Assembly: GCA_005887855.1 (NCBI GenBank)
Contig: VBQB01000140.1
Coordinates: 1 to 6,592 of the forward strand
From: Verrucomicrobiota bacterium
GTDB taxonomy: Bacteria; Verrucomicrobiota; Verrucomicrobiae; Chthoniobacterales; UBA10450
DNA length: 6,592 nt
Reading direction: 5' to 3'
Shown: positions 1 to 6,238 of the stretch, piece after piece
Layout of the letters: every line of letters begins with the position of its first letter
Numbering within the stretch: position 1 is the first letter of the stretch
Notes under the pieces: model-generated
What the model saw: only the letters and a program-made list of their open reading frames with translations
Databases searched by the model: none
Told to the model about the DNA's origin: nothing
Position numbers and translations under genes: made by a program

Positions 1-42
1 GCCAGCGTGCGTGGAATGAATTAGGCACGACCTGACCTGAGC

Positions 43-630
43 ATGGCGGAGGAAACAGCCACAGCGCAGCAGATGGCAGACCGTGAAATGGTCGCGCGGA
101 TTGGCCGCGGAGATCAAAGCGCCTTCAGCGCGCTTTACGATCGGCTCAGTGGTCCGCTTTATTCTTTGGCGATGAACATGCTTGGAGACACCGCAGAGGC
201 GCAGGACGCGCTGCAGGACGCTTTTCTGCAAATATGGTCACGTGCCGGAACCTACGATCCAGAACAGAGCAGCGTCTTTAGCTGGAGCGTGCTGCTGACT
301 CGAAGCAAGGTGATCGATCGATTGCGGGCGCGCGGCCGGCGTTCGCGCGTTGTGGTCGGTTCTACTGACGATAAAGAGACTCGCACCGAGGCGGCCGATG
401 CATCCACCATCGAGAGCGCAACGGATACCGCGGACAAAAATGATGAGGCAGCACATGTGCGATCTGTGTTGAACAATTTGCCCTCCGAGCAGCGAGAGGC
501 AATCGAACTGGCTTTTTTTGGCGATCTCACGCATCACGAAATTGCGGCGCGGCTCGGGCAACCACTCGGCACGGTTAAAGCCCGAATCCGCCGCGGGCTT
601 CTTAAATTAAGGCAACGACTTCACACCTGA
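43..630 (+). CDS. ECF-family RNA polymerase sigma factor (SigK/RpoE-like)
   Basis: This is an alternative sigma factor of the extracytoplasmic function class, which directs RNA polymerase to a small regulon when released from its anti-sigma partner. The 195 residues match the usual size for the class. Sigma region 2 spans about residues 24-97, with the core-binding segment EAQDALQDAFLQIW at 52-65 and the promoter-melting/-10 part ending in the basic stretch RLRARGRRSR (93-102). A charged, low-complexity linker covers about 103-137. Region 4 covers about 138-192, with the helix-turn-helix LTHHEIAARLGQPLGTVKAR at 162-181. The ATG at 43 is the first in frame, but no Shine-Dalgarno sequence precedes it; Met11 or Met16 would also keep both domains. 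The anti-sigma gene begins 2 bases downstream, so the two are surely co-expressed. Class membership is certain. The SigK-like label rests on the RskA-type partner and general resemblance. Confidence 0.95.
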   Translation: MAEETATAQQMADREMVARIGRGDQSAFSALYDRLSGPLYSLAMNMLGDTAEAQDALQDAFLQIWSRAGTYDPEQSSVFSWSVLLTRSKVIDRLRARGRRSRVVVGSTDDKETRTEAADASTIESATDTADKNDEAAHVRSVLNNLPSEQREAIELAFFGDLTHHEIAARLGQPLGTVKARIRRGLLKLRQRLHT

Positions 631-632
631 CT

Positions 633-1349
633 ATGATTTCGGAGGAACAACAGGATCAGGCGGCGCTCTACGCGCTCGGGTTGCTCAACCCGGATGAGGA
701 CGCCGCGTTCGAATCGCAGTTAAGCGCGAGCGCTGAATTGCGCGATCTCGTTCGCGAACTGCGTGAGGCGACGGGCGACCTCGCACTAACCGCTCCATCG
801 CGGCTCCCGCCCGCCTCATTGAAGCAACGCGTCATGCGTGACATCGGGATGGAACCTGAACGGTCCGCTCCAATACCGACACAACGCGCTTCGTTTGCCT
901 GGATTCCGTGGGCCTTGGCAGCGATGCTGATGTTGCTTTGCGGTGTGCTCGCTCTCGATCGTGCGAGCCTGCGGCGCGAGCTCGCCGATGCACGCGCGGC
1001 CGACCCGCTGATGCAGACAATTTTTTTCACGCTCACTCCTTCTGAGTCTGCGCCCGTGGATGCCAAAGCGACGGTCGCGTGGCAACCTGGCCGTCAAAGC
1101 GGCGTGATTCGAATCACCAACCTGCCTGCGCCGCAGCCCGGCAGGGATTATCAGCTCTGGGCGGTCGATGCTGCGCACAAGGATCCTATTAGTGCAGGCG
1201 TCATTCGCGTGGACAAGAACGGCGTCGCACAAATTCGCTTCAAGCCAGTTGACACGGCGCAGCAGGTGAAAGCTTTTGCGATCAGCTTGGAGCGCGAAGG
1301 CGGAGCCCCCAAGAAAGAGGGGCCGATCCTGCTCGTCGGAACTGCCTGA
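633..1349 (+). CDS. RskA-type membrane anti-sigma factor
   Basis: This is a single-pass inner-membrane protein expected to hold the upstream sigma factor inactive until a signal, usually regulated proteolysis, frees it. The N-terminal cytoplasmic part (about 1-87) begins with the ALYALGLLNPDE segment typical of this family and lacks the HxxxCxxC zinc motif found in other anti-sigma factors. One hydrophobic helix lies at about 89-108 (WIPWALAAMLMLLCGVLAL), followed by a short helical stretch rich in Arg and Ala. The C-terminal domain (about 125-236) matches the RskA C-terminal (anti-sigma-K factor) domain: YQLWAVDA at 173-180, SAGVI at 187-191, and a closing segment with SLEREGGAP at 218-226 followed by GPILLVG. 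The 238 residues are normal for the family. The ATG at 633 has no clear ribosome site and sits just after the sigma stop codon at 628-630, which suggests translational coupling. The sensed signal is unknown. Confidence 0.93.
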   Translation: MISEEQQDQAALYALGLLNPDEDAAFESQLSASAELRDLVRELREATGDLALTAPSRLPPASLKQRVMRDIGMEPERSAPIPTQRASFAWIPWALAAMLMLLCGVLALDRASLRRELADARAADPLMQTIFFTLTPSESAPVDAKATVAWQPGRQSGVIRITNLPAPQPGRDYQLWAVDAAHKDPISAGVIRVDKNGVAQIRFKPVDTAQQVKAFAISLEREGGAPKKEGPILLVGTA

Positions 1350-1357
1350 CTGTTCGT

Positions 1358-1395
1358 CCATCGATAGAGATGGTCCCGCGGGATCTGCTCGATGG
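1358..1395 (+). other. Nested inverted repeat just after the anti-sigma gene
   Basis: Outer arms CCATCGA (1358-1364) and TCGATGG (1389-1395) pair perfectly. Inside them is the 10-base palindrome TCCCGCGGGA (1374-1383), almost on the same centre. The element begins 8 bases after the anti-sigma stop codon. No T-run follows, so a classical intrinsic terminator is not supported. It could be a transcript-end hairpin or a protein-binding operator. Confidence 0.4.
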
Positions 1396-1424
1396 GATAA
1401 ACTGTAGAGTCACGCTTGTGTCAG

Positions 1425-1453
1425 GCGGGAAGCCGCGCTGCCCGCAACGTTTT
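1425..1453 (+). terminator. Possible terminator-like hairpin upstream of the TPR gene
   Basis: GCGGG (1425-1429) pairs with CCCGC (1441-1445). The stem continues inward with AGC (1431-1433) against GCT (1437-1439) across one A/G mismatch, closing on a three-base loop. Four T residues follow at 1450-1453, after a short AACG spacer. This is a weak intrinsic-terminator shape that would separate the sigma/anti-sigma unit from the TPR-DUF4331 unit. It could equally be a 5'-leader structure of the downstream transcript. Confidence 0.35.
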
Positions 1454-1546
1454 GGCTGCAGAAAATAATTATCTGCGCCACCTAAAAATTCTTCGGACGC
1501 GGTGCATCCATCCGTCAGTTTTCAGCGTAACGCTTGCCAGACAAAA

Positions 1547-2998
1547 ATGAAGACTGGCGAACAAGCAACCGAAGGGCGCACCTGGAAGCGCCCCGACAAA
1601 TTTTTGGTTTCAATTCCGCTCGTCCTGCTCGTCGCCTGTTTGCTAATCGTTTCCCAGCGGCCAAAGAGCAAGAGTCAGGCGAACAAGACCGTCGAGCCTC
1701 CCGCAGTTTCCATTGACCCGCTGGCTGTCGTATTGACGCCTCAGACAGGCGACAGCCGGACTGACAGGGAAATTTGCCGCCTCCAGCAGCAGATTCGCGA
1801 CGGCAGGAATTCTGAACTCGGACTCGAACAGCTCGGCTGGGCGTTCGTGGCCAAGGCGCGTGAAAGTTTCGACCCGGGTTTTTACAAGCTCGCTGAGCAA
1901 TGCGCGCTCTGCATCGAGAAACGCAATCCGCAAAGCCAGGAAGCGATGATGCTGTTGCGCGGGCATGTACTGCAGAACCTGCATCGCTTCAAAGAGTCCG
2001 AAACGCTGGCGCGACGGCTGGTCGAGCAGCGAGGGCTTGGCTTTGACTACGGTCTTCTGGGCGACGCTTTGATGGAGCAAGGCAGGTTGAACGACGCGGT
2101 TGAGGCGTATCAGCAGATGATGAATTTGAAGCCCGACCTGCACGCTTACGCGCGTGCAGCGCATATGCGGTGGCTCAAAGGCGATCTCACCGGTGCCATC
2201 GAAGCGATGCAACTAGCCGTCGCCGCCGGTAGCCCGCAGGAGGCGGAATCCACCGCCTGGGTCAACACCCGGCTGGCTTTTTATCAGTTCCAAGCCGGAG
2301 ATAACGAAGCGGCCCGGCGGACCGACGATATCGCCCTGAGCTATCAACAGAATTATGCCCCCGCCCTGCTGCTGCGCGGACGCATGAAATTGAGCGAAGG
2401 AGAAATCGATGACGCAATCGTGCAACTCCACAGCGCCACGCAACTCAACCCGCTGCCGGAATATCAATGGGCCTTGGCCGAAGCTTTGCGCGATGCGGGA
2501 CGTAAAAGCGAAGCCCTGAATGTTGAACAACTACTCAAGCAAACCGGCGCGGCCAATGATCCCCGGACGTACGCGCTTTACCTTGCAACGCGCGGCCAAT
2601 TGGCTGAAACGGCGGTGCAACTGGCTGAGAACGAACTCAAGGAACGCGCAGACGTTTTTACCCACGATGCTCTGGCGTGGTCGCTCGCGGCGGCAGGCCG
2701 CGTTGACGAAGCCTTGCCGCATCTCGAACAGGCGTTTGTCGAGGGCACGCACGATGCGCGACTCTTTTTCCATGCCGCGGTGATTCACGCAAGAGCGGGT
2801 CACAAGGAAGAAGCCTCGCGCTTCTTCGACCAGGCGACTGACCTCATGCACCTGCTCCTTCCTTCTGAGCGTGAGCAGTTGCAACTCGTCGCCGCCGCGG
2901 TCGGCAACGACCTGACCGGACGAATCCGGCCCGGCAATGGGCACGACTGGATTCAACAGAACCGGCAACTGATCGCCGGGAGCAGAACAAACAAATAA
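1547..2998 (+). CDS. Membrane-anchored tetratricopeptide repeat (TPR) protein
   Basis: This is a helical-repeat scaffold of unknown partner. I chose the ATG at 1547 (483 residues) because it places a hydrophobic anchor near the N-terminus, at about 19-36 (LVSIPLVLLVACLLIV). The frame is open to a GTG at 1502, which would add 15 unremarkable residues; neither start has a good ribosome site. A proline-rich linker follows the anchor. A helical N-domain (about 80-150) contains LGWAFVAKAR and a CxxC pair (119 and 122). TPR units follow from about 167 to 440: YGLLGDALMEQGRLNDAVEAY (split here as YGLLGDALMEQG and RLNDAVEAY), then AHMRWLKGDLTGAIEAM, RGRMKLSEGEIDDAI, and LAWSLAAAGRVDEALPHL. Positive charge on both sides of the anchor leaves the topology unclear; a periplasmic repeat domain is inferred. 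The DUF4331 gene starts 17 bases downstream, so the two are probably one transcript and may act together. Confidence 0.88.
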   Translation: MKTGEQATEGRTWKRPDKFLVSIPLVLLVACLLIVSQRPKSKSQANKTVEPPAVSIDPLAVVLTPQTGDSRTDREICRLQQQIRDGRNSELGLEQLGWAFVAKARESFDPGFYKLAEQCALCIEKRNPQSQEAMMLLRGHVLQNLHRFKESETLARRLVEQRGLGFDYGLLGDALMEQGRLNDAVEAYQQMMNLKPDLHAYARAAHMRWLKGDLTGAIEAMQLAVAAGSPQEAESTAWVNTRLAFYQFQAGDNEAARRTDDIALSYQQNYAPALLLRGRMKLSEGEIDDAIVQLHSATQLNPLPEYQWALAEALRDAGRKSEALNVEQLLKQTGAANDPRTYALYLATRGQLAETAVQLAENELKERADVFTHDALAWSLAAAGRVDEALPHLEQAFVEGTHDARLFFHAAVIHARAGHKEEASRFFDQATDLMHLLLPSEREQLQLVAAAVGNDLTGRIRPGNGHDWIQQNRQLIAGSRTNK

Positions 2999-3001
2999 AT
3001 G

Positions 3002-3007
3002 AAAGGA
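3002..3007 (+). promoter_or_regulatory. Ribosome binding site of the DUF4331 gene
   Basis: AAAGGA lies 8 bases before the ATG at 3016. It is the clearest Shine-Dalgarno sequence in the window and supports that start, which also gives a complete signal peptide. Confidence 0.7.
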
Positions 3008-3015
3008 CATAACCC

Positions 3016-4497
3016 ATGAAAAAACAACGACCCAGCCTGCAGTTCGCTGCTGTCATCTTGCTGGCCACATGCGTGGTCACGCCGGCCTTCGCCTCCAGTC
3101 ACCAGGACGCGCCCCTGGTTGTGCTCGACCCGGCGGCCAACACTACGGACGTCTACGCGTTCGTTGATCAAGAAGCCGGCGAGAAAAGCCTTGTCGTCGC
3201 ACTTGGCGTCTACCCGTTTGAGGAGCCGGGCATCGGACCGAACAAGCATAATTTCGATGACACCGTGCTTTATGAAATCCACGTCGCTCTCGGGGCAGAC
3301 GTGGCCGCCGGGCACGCCACGATTAGTTACCAATTCAATTTCACCAGCCGGACCAAGAATCCAAACACGACATTGTATAACTATACTGGAGTGATTGAGC
3401 ATGTGGATGACGCGGCGCAAAACTTCGTGCAGTCCTATACGGTCACGAAGGTAGACCACCGCGGAGGCCACGATCACAGCACCGTGCTCGGATCCGGCGT
3501 GGTGCCGCCGAACAACCAAGGCTTCGTGACGCCATTCTACAATCAGGACGACAACGGAGAAAATCCCGCCAGGGAAGGCGTTGCCGCCATGGCAAAACTG
3601 GATCGTTATACCACGGAAGCAATCAAGCAACTCAACCACGGCTACGTCTCTTTCGCCGGTCAACGCGACGACGGATTCTACGCAGATATCCGTGCCATCT
3701 TCGATCTGTTGCAACTCAAAAATCCGGGCAAGGACAACCAGGGCGGATTCAATCTGCACCTGATGGCGTTGGAAATTCCAATCACCGAACTGGGCGGCGA
3801 CCAACAGATCGTTGGTGTGTATGCCACGACCAGTCGCCGGCAAATCCGGATTTTCCGCGAGGACGGCAACCAGAACGTGGGAAAATGGGTGCAGGTCGCG
3901 CGCCAAGGCAATCCGCTGTTTAACGAAGGTCTGGTCGCGATTGCTGACAAGGACCGTTACAGTCGCTCGAGTCCAACGGAGGATGGCATGTTATTCCGCA
4001 AATACGCGGAAACTCCGGAACTCGCCGCGTTAATCAACACGATCCTGCTCGGAGGTAGCAGGCCTGAGATCACGCACGACCGCACGGATATCGCAGCGAT
4101 CTACATTCCCGACCTGATCAAAGTCGATCTCTCCACCCGCAAGGTGCGCTTCGCGGGCGGCGGCGCGAATGATCCGACCAATCCAGATGATCCGGGTTAC
4201 TCGCGATTGAGCATCTTCGGCGGCGACGTGTTGAAGAGCAAAATCCAAGACCCCTTCGGCAACGGCGGCTTCATTCCCGGCGGCTGGCCAAACGGCCGGC
4301 GCTTCGGCGACGATGTGACGGACATTGCCATCGACGCGCTGTTGAGCGACCTGCGCGTGTCGCCGCCCGTGATTAACCTGTTTCCTCCGGGCGACGGCGT
4401 GGATCACAACGATCAGGCGTTCAACAAAGTGTTCCCCTATGAGTCCACGCCGCAGAACGGGCGCATTCACGGGCATCACGGGCTGCCGCCGGAATAG
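3016..4497 (+). CDS. Secreted DUF4331 family protein
   Basis: This is an exported protein of unknown biochemical function. A Sec signal peptide covers residues 1-26, with Lys/Arg at 2-5, a hydrophobic core at about 9-21, and an AFA cleavage site. The mature protein opens with SSHQDAPLVVLDPAANTTDV (27-46), the diagnostic DUF4331 start. Other family hallmarks are AGQRDDGFYADIRAIFDLL (214-232), a GWPNGRRFGDDVTDIAI segment (423-439) and FPYESTPQNG (473-482). At 493 residues it is full length for the family. His clusters occur at 148-154 (HRGGHDH) and near the C-terminus (HGHHG, 485-489). They could bind metal, but this is only an inference from composition. No lipobox or membrane segment follows the signal peptide, so a soluble periplasmic or secreted protein is likely. 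It follows the TPR gene closely and is followed by a strong hairpin before the HupE-like gene. Confidence 0.92.
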   Translation: MKKQRPSLQFAAVILLATCVVTPAFASSHQDAPLVVLDPAANTTDVYAFVDQEAGEKSLVVALGVYPFEEPGIGPNKHNFDDTVLYEIHVALGADVAAGHATISYQFNFTSRTKNPNTTLYNYTGVIEHVDDAAQNFVQSYTVTKVDHRGGHDHSTVLGSGVVPPNNQGFVTPFYNQDDNGENPAREGVAAMAKLDRYTTEAIKQLNHGYVSFAGQRDDGFYADIRAIFDLLQLKNPGKDNQGGFNLHLMALEIPITELGGDQQIVGVYATTSRRQIRIFREDGNQNVGKWVQVARQGNPLFNEGLVAIADKDRYSRSSPTEDGMLFRKYAETPELAALINTILLGGSRPEITHDRTDIAAIYIPDLIKVDLSTRKVRFAGGGANDPTNPDDPGYSRLSIFGGDVLKSKIQDPFGNGGFIPGGWPNGRRFGDDVTDIAIDALLSDLRVSPPVINLFPPGDGVDHNDQAFNKVFPYESTPQNGRIHGHHGLPPE

Positions 4498-4516
4498 TTA
4501 TCGGCGGGACGGGCAA

Positions 4517-4549
4517 GGCAGCGGGCCGCACTAATCACGGCCCGCTGCC
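4517..4549 (+). terminator. Strong hairpin between the DUF4331 and HupE-like genes
   Basis: GGCAGCGGGCCG (4517-4528) and CGGCCCGCTGCC (4538-4549) form a perfect 12-bp GC-rich stem with a 9-base loop. GCAA (4513-4516) and TTGC (4553-4556) can extend it across a small bulge. It starts 19 bases after the DUF4331 stop codon. No U-tract follows, so it may act as a 3'-end stabiliser or a leaky terminator that lowers expression of the next gene, not as a full stop. Confidence 0.6.
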
Positions 4550-4583
4550 TCCTTGCAGTGGCATAACGCATCTTAGCGGAATG

Positions 4584-4590
4584 AGAAAGG
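4584..4590 (+). promoter_or_regulatory. Ribosome binding site deciding a GTG start
   Basis: AGAAAGG ends 4 bases before the GTG at 4595. An in-frame TAG at 4574 and the lack of any other start codon after it make this GTG the only sensible start that keeps the whole signal peptide. Confidence 0.5.
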
Positions 4591-4594
4591 CATA

Positions 4595-5689
4595 GTGAGC
4601 ACGGCCACAAAAGTCGTCCGAGCCATCAGCTTTCTTTTCGCTTACGGTTGCCTATTCAGCACCGCTTTCGGTCACGATCCCGGACTCAGTTCGGCTTCCT
4701 TGCGGGTGAGCGGCGAAACCGTCACCGCGCGCCTTATCTTCGCTCGAGCCGACATCGAACGCCTCATTCCGCTCGACGCCGATGATGACGGCACGGTAAT
4801 GCCGGAAGAATTCCAGTCCGCGCGAACCAAACTCGAAACTCTCGCGACGAACGCGCTCAAGCTCGCGATGGATAACCAGCCCCTTTCGGCCAAAACTTCC
4901 GTCGTCCAAATCGAGATCGGCGACGGCGTGTGTTTTGATTTGAGTTACATCGCTCGCGGCACTCGCCTCAGCGTTTCCTCTGAACTGATCTCCAGCCTGG
5001 CGCGCGGGCACCGCCAATATCTCACCGTTCACGACGAGCAAAACCGTCCGCTCAGCGAACGAATGCTCGACGCCACGCATTATCGCTTTGAATTAAAGTT
5101 GCCGGCATCGGCGGCGAAACCGGAAACGGCGCATCCGTTTCGCCAGTTTGTAAATCTTGGCGTCGAACACATCGTCACCGGCTACGATCACCTCGCGTTT
5201 CTCCTCGGCCTGTTGCTGGTCGGCGGCTCTTTTCGCTCGGCACTGAAAATCATCACCTCGTTTACTCTGGCTCACTCGCTCACCCTGGCGCTGGCAACGT
5301 TTAATCTGATACGCCTTTCCCCCACCATCCTCGAGCCGCTCATCGCCGCATCAATCATCTACGTCGGCGTCGAAAATATTCTTCGCAGCACCATGGACAA
5401 ACGATGGCTGCTCACGTTTGGCTTCGGTTTGATTCACGGCTGCGGCTTCGCGTCAGCGCTGAAAGAAGCCGGTGTGGGCGCGGACGGTGGCGGTATCGCG
5501 TTGCCGCTGTTCTCGTTCAACCTTGGCGTCGAGTTCGGCCAGGTAGCGATTGCCGCGCTGGTGCTGCCGCTGATTTGGAAATTCCGGTCGAGGCCGGTCT
5601 TCATCGCGCGTTGGGCACCGACGTGTTCAGCGGTCGTTGTGCTGCTTGGCGGTTTTTGGTTCGTGCAGCGAGTCTGGATGAATCTGTAG
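4595..5689 (+). CDS. HupE/UreJ-like membrane protein with extracytoplasmic N-domain
   Basis: This is a polytopic inner-membrane protein related to the HupE/UreJ group, whose better-studied members import nickel or cobalt; the substrate here is not known. A signal peptide (about 1-26, ending STAFG before HDP) leads into an extracytoplasmic domain of about 150 residues. That domain includes an EF-hand-like loop DADDDGTVMPEE (61-72) with acidic residues at positions 1, 3, 5 and 12 and Gly at 6. The membrane part (about 185-364) has around six to seven hydrophobic segments and the conserved motifs of the family: H192-x5-D198-H199 (HIVTGYDH), FTLAHSLTLAL (223-233), a VGVEN segment (257-261), FGLIHGCGFASAL (277-289) and FNLGVEFGQ (308-316). 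The 364 residues fit the longer HupE_UreJ_2 form. It starts with GTG. The hairpin upstream suggests that its level is set separately from the TPR-DUF4331 pair. Confidence 0.9.
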   Translation: MSTATKVVRAISFLFAYGCLFSTAFGHDPGLSSASLRVSGETVTARLIFARADIERLIPLDADDDGTVMPEEFQSARTKLETLATNALKLAMDNQPLSAKTSVVQIEIGDGVCFDLSYIARGTRLSVSSELISSLARGHRQYLTVHDEQNRPLSERMLDATHYRFELKLPASAAKPETAHPFRQFVNLGVEHIVTGYDHLAFLLGLLLVGGSFRSALKIITSFTLAHSLTLALATFNLIRLSPTILEPLIAASIIYVGVENILRSTMDKRWLLTFGFGLIHGCGFASALKEAGVGADGGGIALPLFSFNLGVEFGQVAIAALVLPLIWKFRSRPVFIARWAPTCSAVVVLLGGFWFVQRVWMNL

Positions 5690-5789
5690 CGGCGATCTCC
5701 AACGGTCGTTCTTTAAGCATTGGCGGCTCCTGCGCTGTCAGCTCCTTCTTCGTTGCGAAACAGGCGGACGCACGATTAAGTTCGCGCGC

Positions 5790-6215
5790 ATGAGCACCTA
5801 TCCAAAAAGCCCGAAAGAGATGACGAACAGAATGATGTATTTCCCGCGGATGCTGGACAAGATTCGACTGCACGCGCGCGGCGAACTCCACGAAGATTAT
5901 CACAAGAACCTCGGCGCCTCCAAGGCTGCCGACGGCGCATGCTGCAACTTTCTGCGAGTGAACTATGCCGATCTTCGCGAACGCGTACTTCAAGGCGGGG
6001 CCGATGAGGAGATTTTGGAGTGGTGTTTCGAAAAGGGGCGAAGACTGAATGAGGGCGACCTCGTGATTTGGAACTGCTTCGCCTCGAAGCTAGGTTGGAA
6101 CGATTTCGCGACGCCAATGCTAGAACGGCAAAAACAGAAGTACGGCATCGCCGATCGCACCGATATCGTCACAATCCCAGACTTGATCGATTTCGACGAA
6201 GGTCGAAAAAGCTAG
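5790..6215 (+). CDS. DUF5069 domain protein
   Basis: This is a small, probably cytoplasmic protein of 141 residues with no known function. It has no signal peptide or membrane segment. The DUF5069 signature is clear: SPKE at 7-10, then YFPRMLDKIRLHARGEL at 17-33, a middle segment GADEEILEWCFEKG at 70-83, WNCFASKLGWNDF at 94-106, and the C-terminal ADRTDIVTIPDLIDFDEGR (121-139). The family is common in Verrucomicrobia, which supports the organism guess. A gene-free gap of 100 bases separates it from the HupE-like gene, and I see no convincing promoter or ribosome site in that gap. The ATG at 5790 gives the usual N-terminal length; an ATG at 5820 is a weaker alternative that would cut off the SPKE motif. 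No functional link to the upstream cassette is evident. Confidence 0.88.
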   Translation: MSTYPKSPKEMTNRMMYFPRMLDKIRLHARGELHEDYHKNLGASKAADGACCNFLRVNYADLRERVLQGGADEEILEWCFEKGRRLNEGDLVIWNCFASKLGWNDFATPMLERQKQKYGIADRTDIVTIPDLIDFDEGRKS

Positions 6216-6238
6216 ACTCGGTTCGACGCAATTGCGCG

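Noticed and set aside
1..42. Possible autoregulated ECF promoter before the sigma gene
   Set aside because: GGAAT occurs at 13-17, but no CGTC-like -10 element is found at a proper distance, and too little upstream sequence is present to judge.
45..645. GGAGG just inside the starts of both the sigma (48-52) and anti-sigma (641-645) genes
   Set aside because: These look like ribosome sites for later starts, but the only nearby start (ATG 73) is too far away and no suitable start follows in the anti-sigma gene. They are explained by Glu-Glu codons.
677..692. Inverted repeat CGGGTTG-ct-CAACCCG within the anti-sigma gene
   Set aside because: It encodes part of the conserved GLLNP segment, so protein constraint explains it; nothing else supports a regulatory site.
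816..1361. Minus-strand open frame of 181 codons opposite the anti-sigma gene
   Set aside because: The + strand frame has a membrane helix and RskA-domain motifs. The antisense translation is Arg-rich with no domain features.
2953..3906. Long open frame of 317 codons on the minus strand
   Set aside because: It lies entirely opposite the end of the TPR gene and the first half of the DUF4331 gene, both of which have clear family motifs. Its translation shows no recognisable domain, so it is an antisense shadow caused by GC-rich codon use.
5753..5779. TTGCGA and GATTAA spaced 15 bases apart as a promoter for the DUF5069 gene
   Set aside because: The -10 match is poor, the spacing is short, and the implied leader would be only about 10 bases.
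5404..5793. Plus-strand frame overlapping the HupE-like gene end and the following gap
   Set aside because: It overlaps the conserved FGLIHGCGF to C-terminal part of the HupE-like protein in another frame, and its translation is low-complexity and Arg/Ala-rich.
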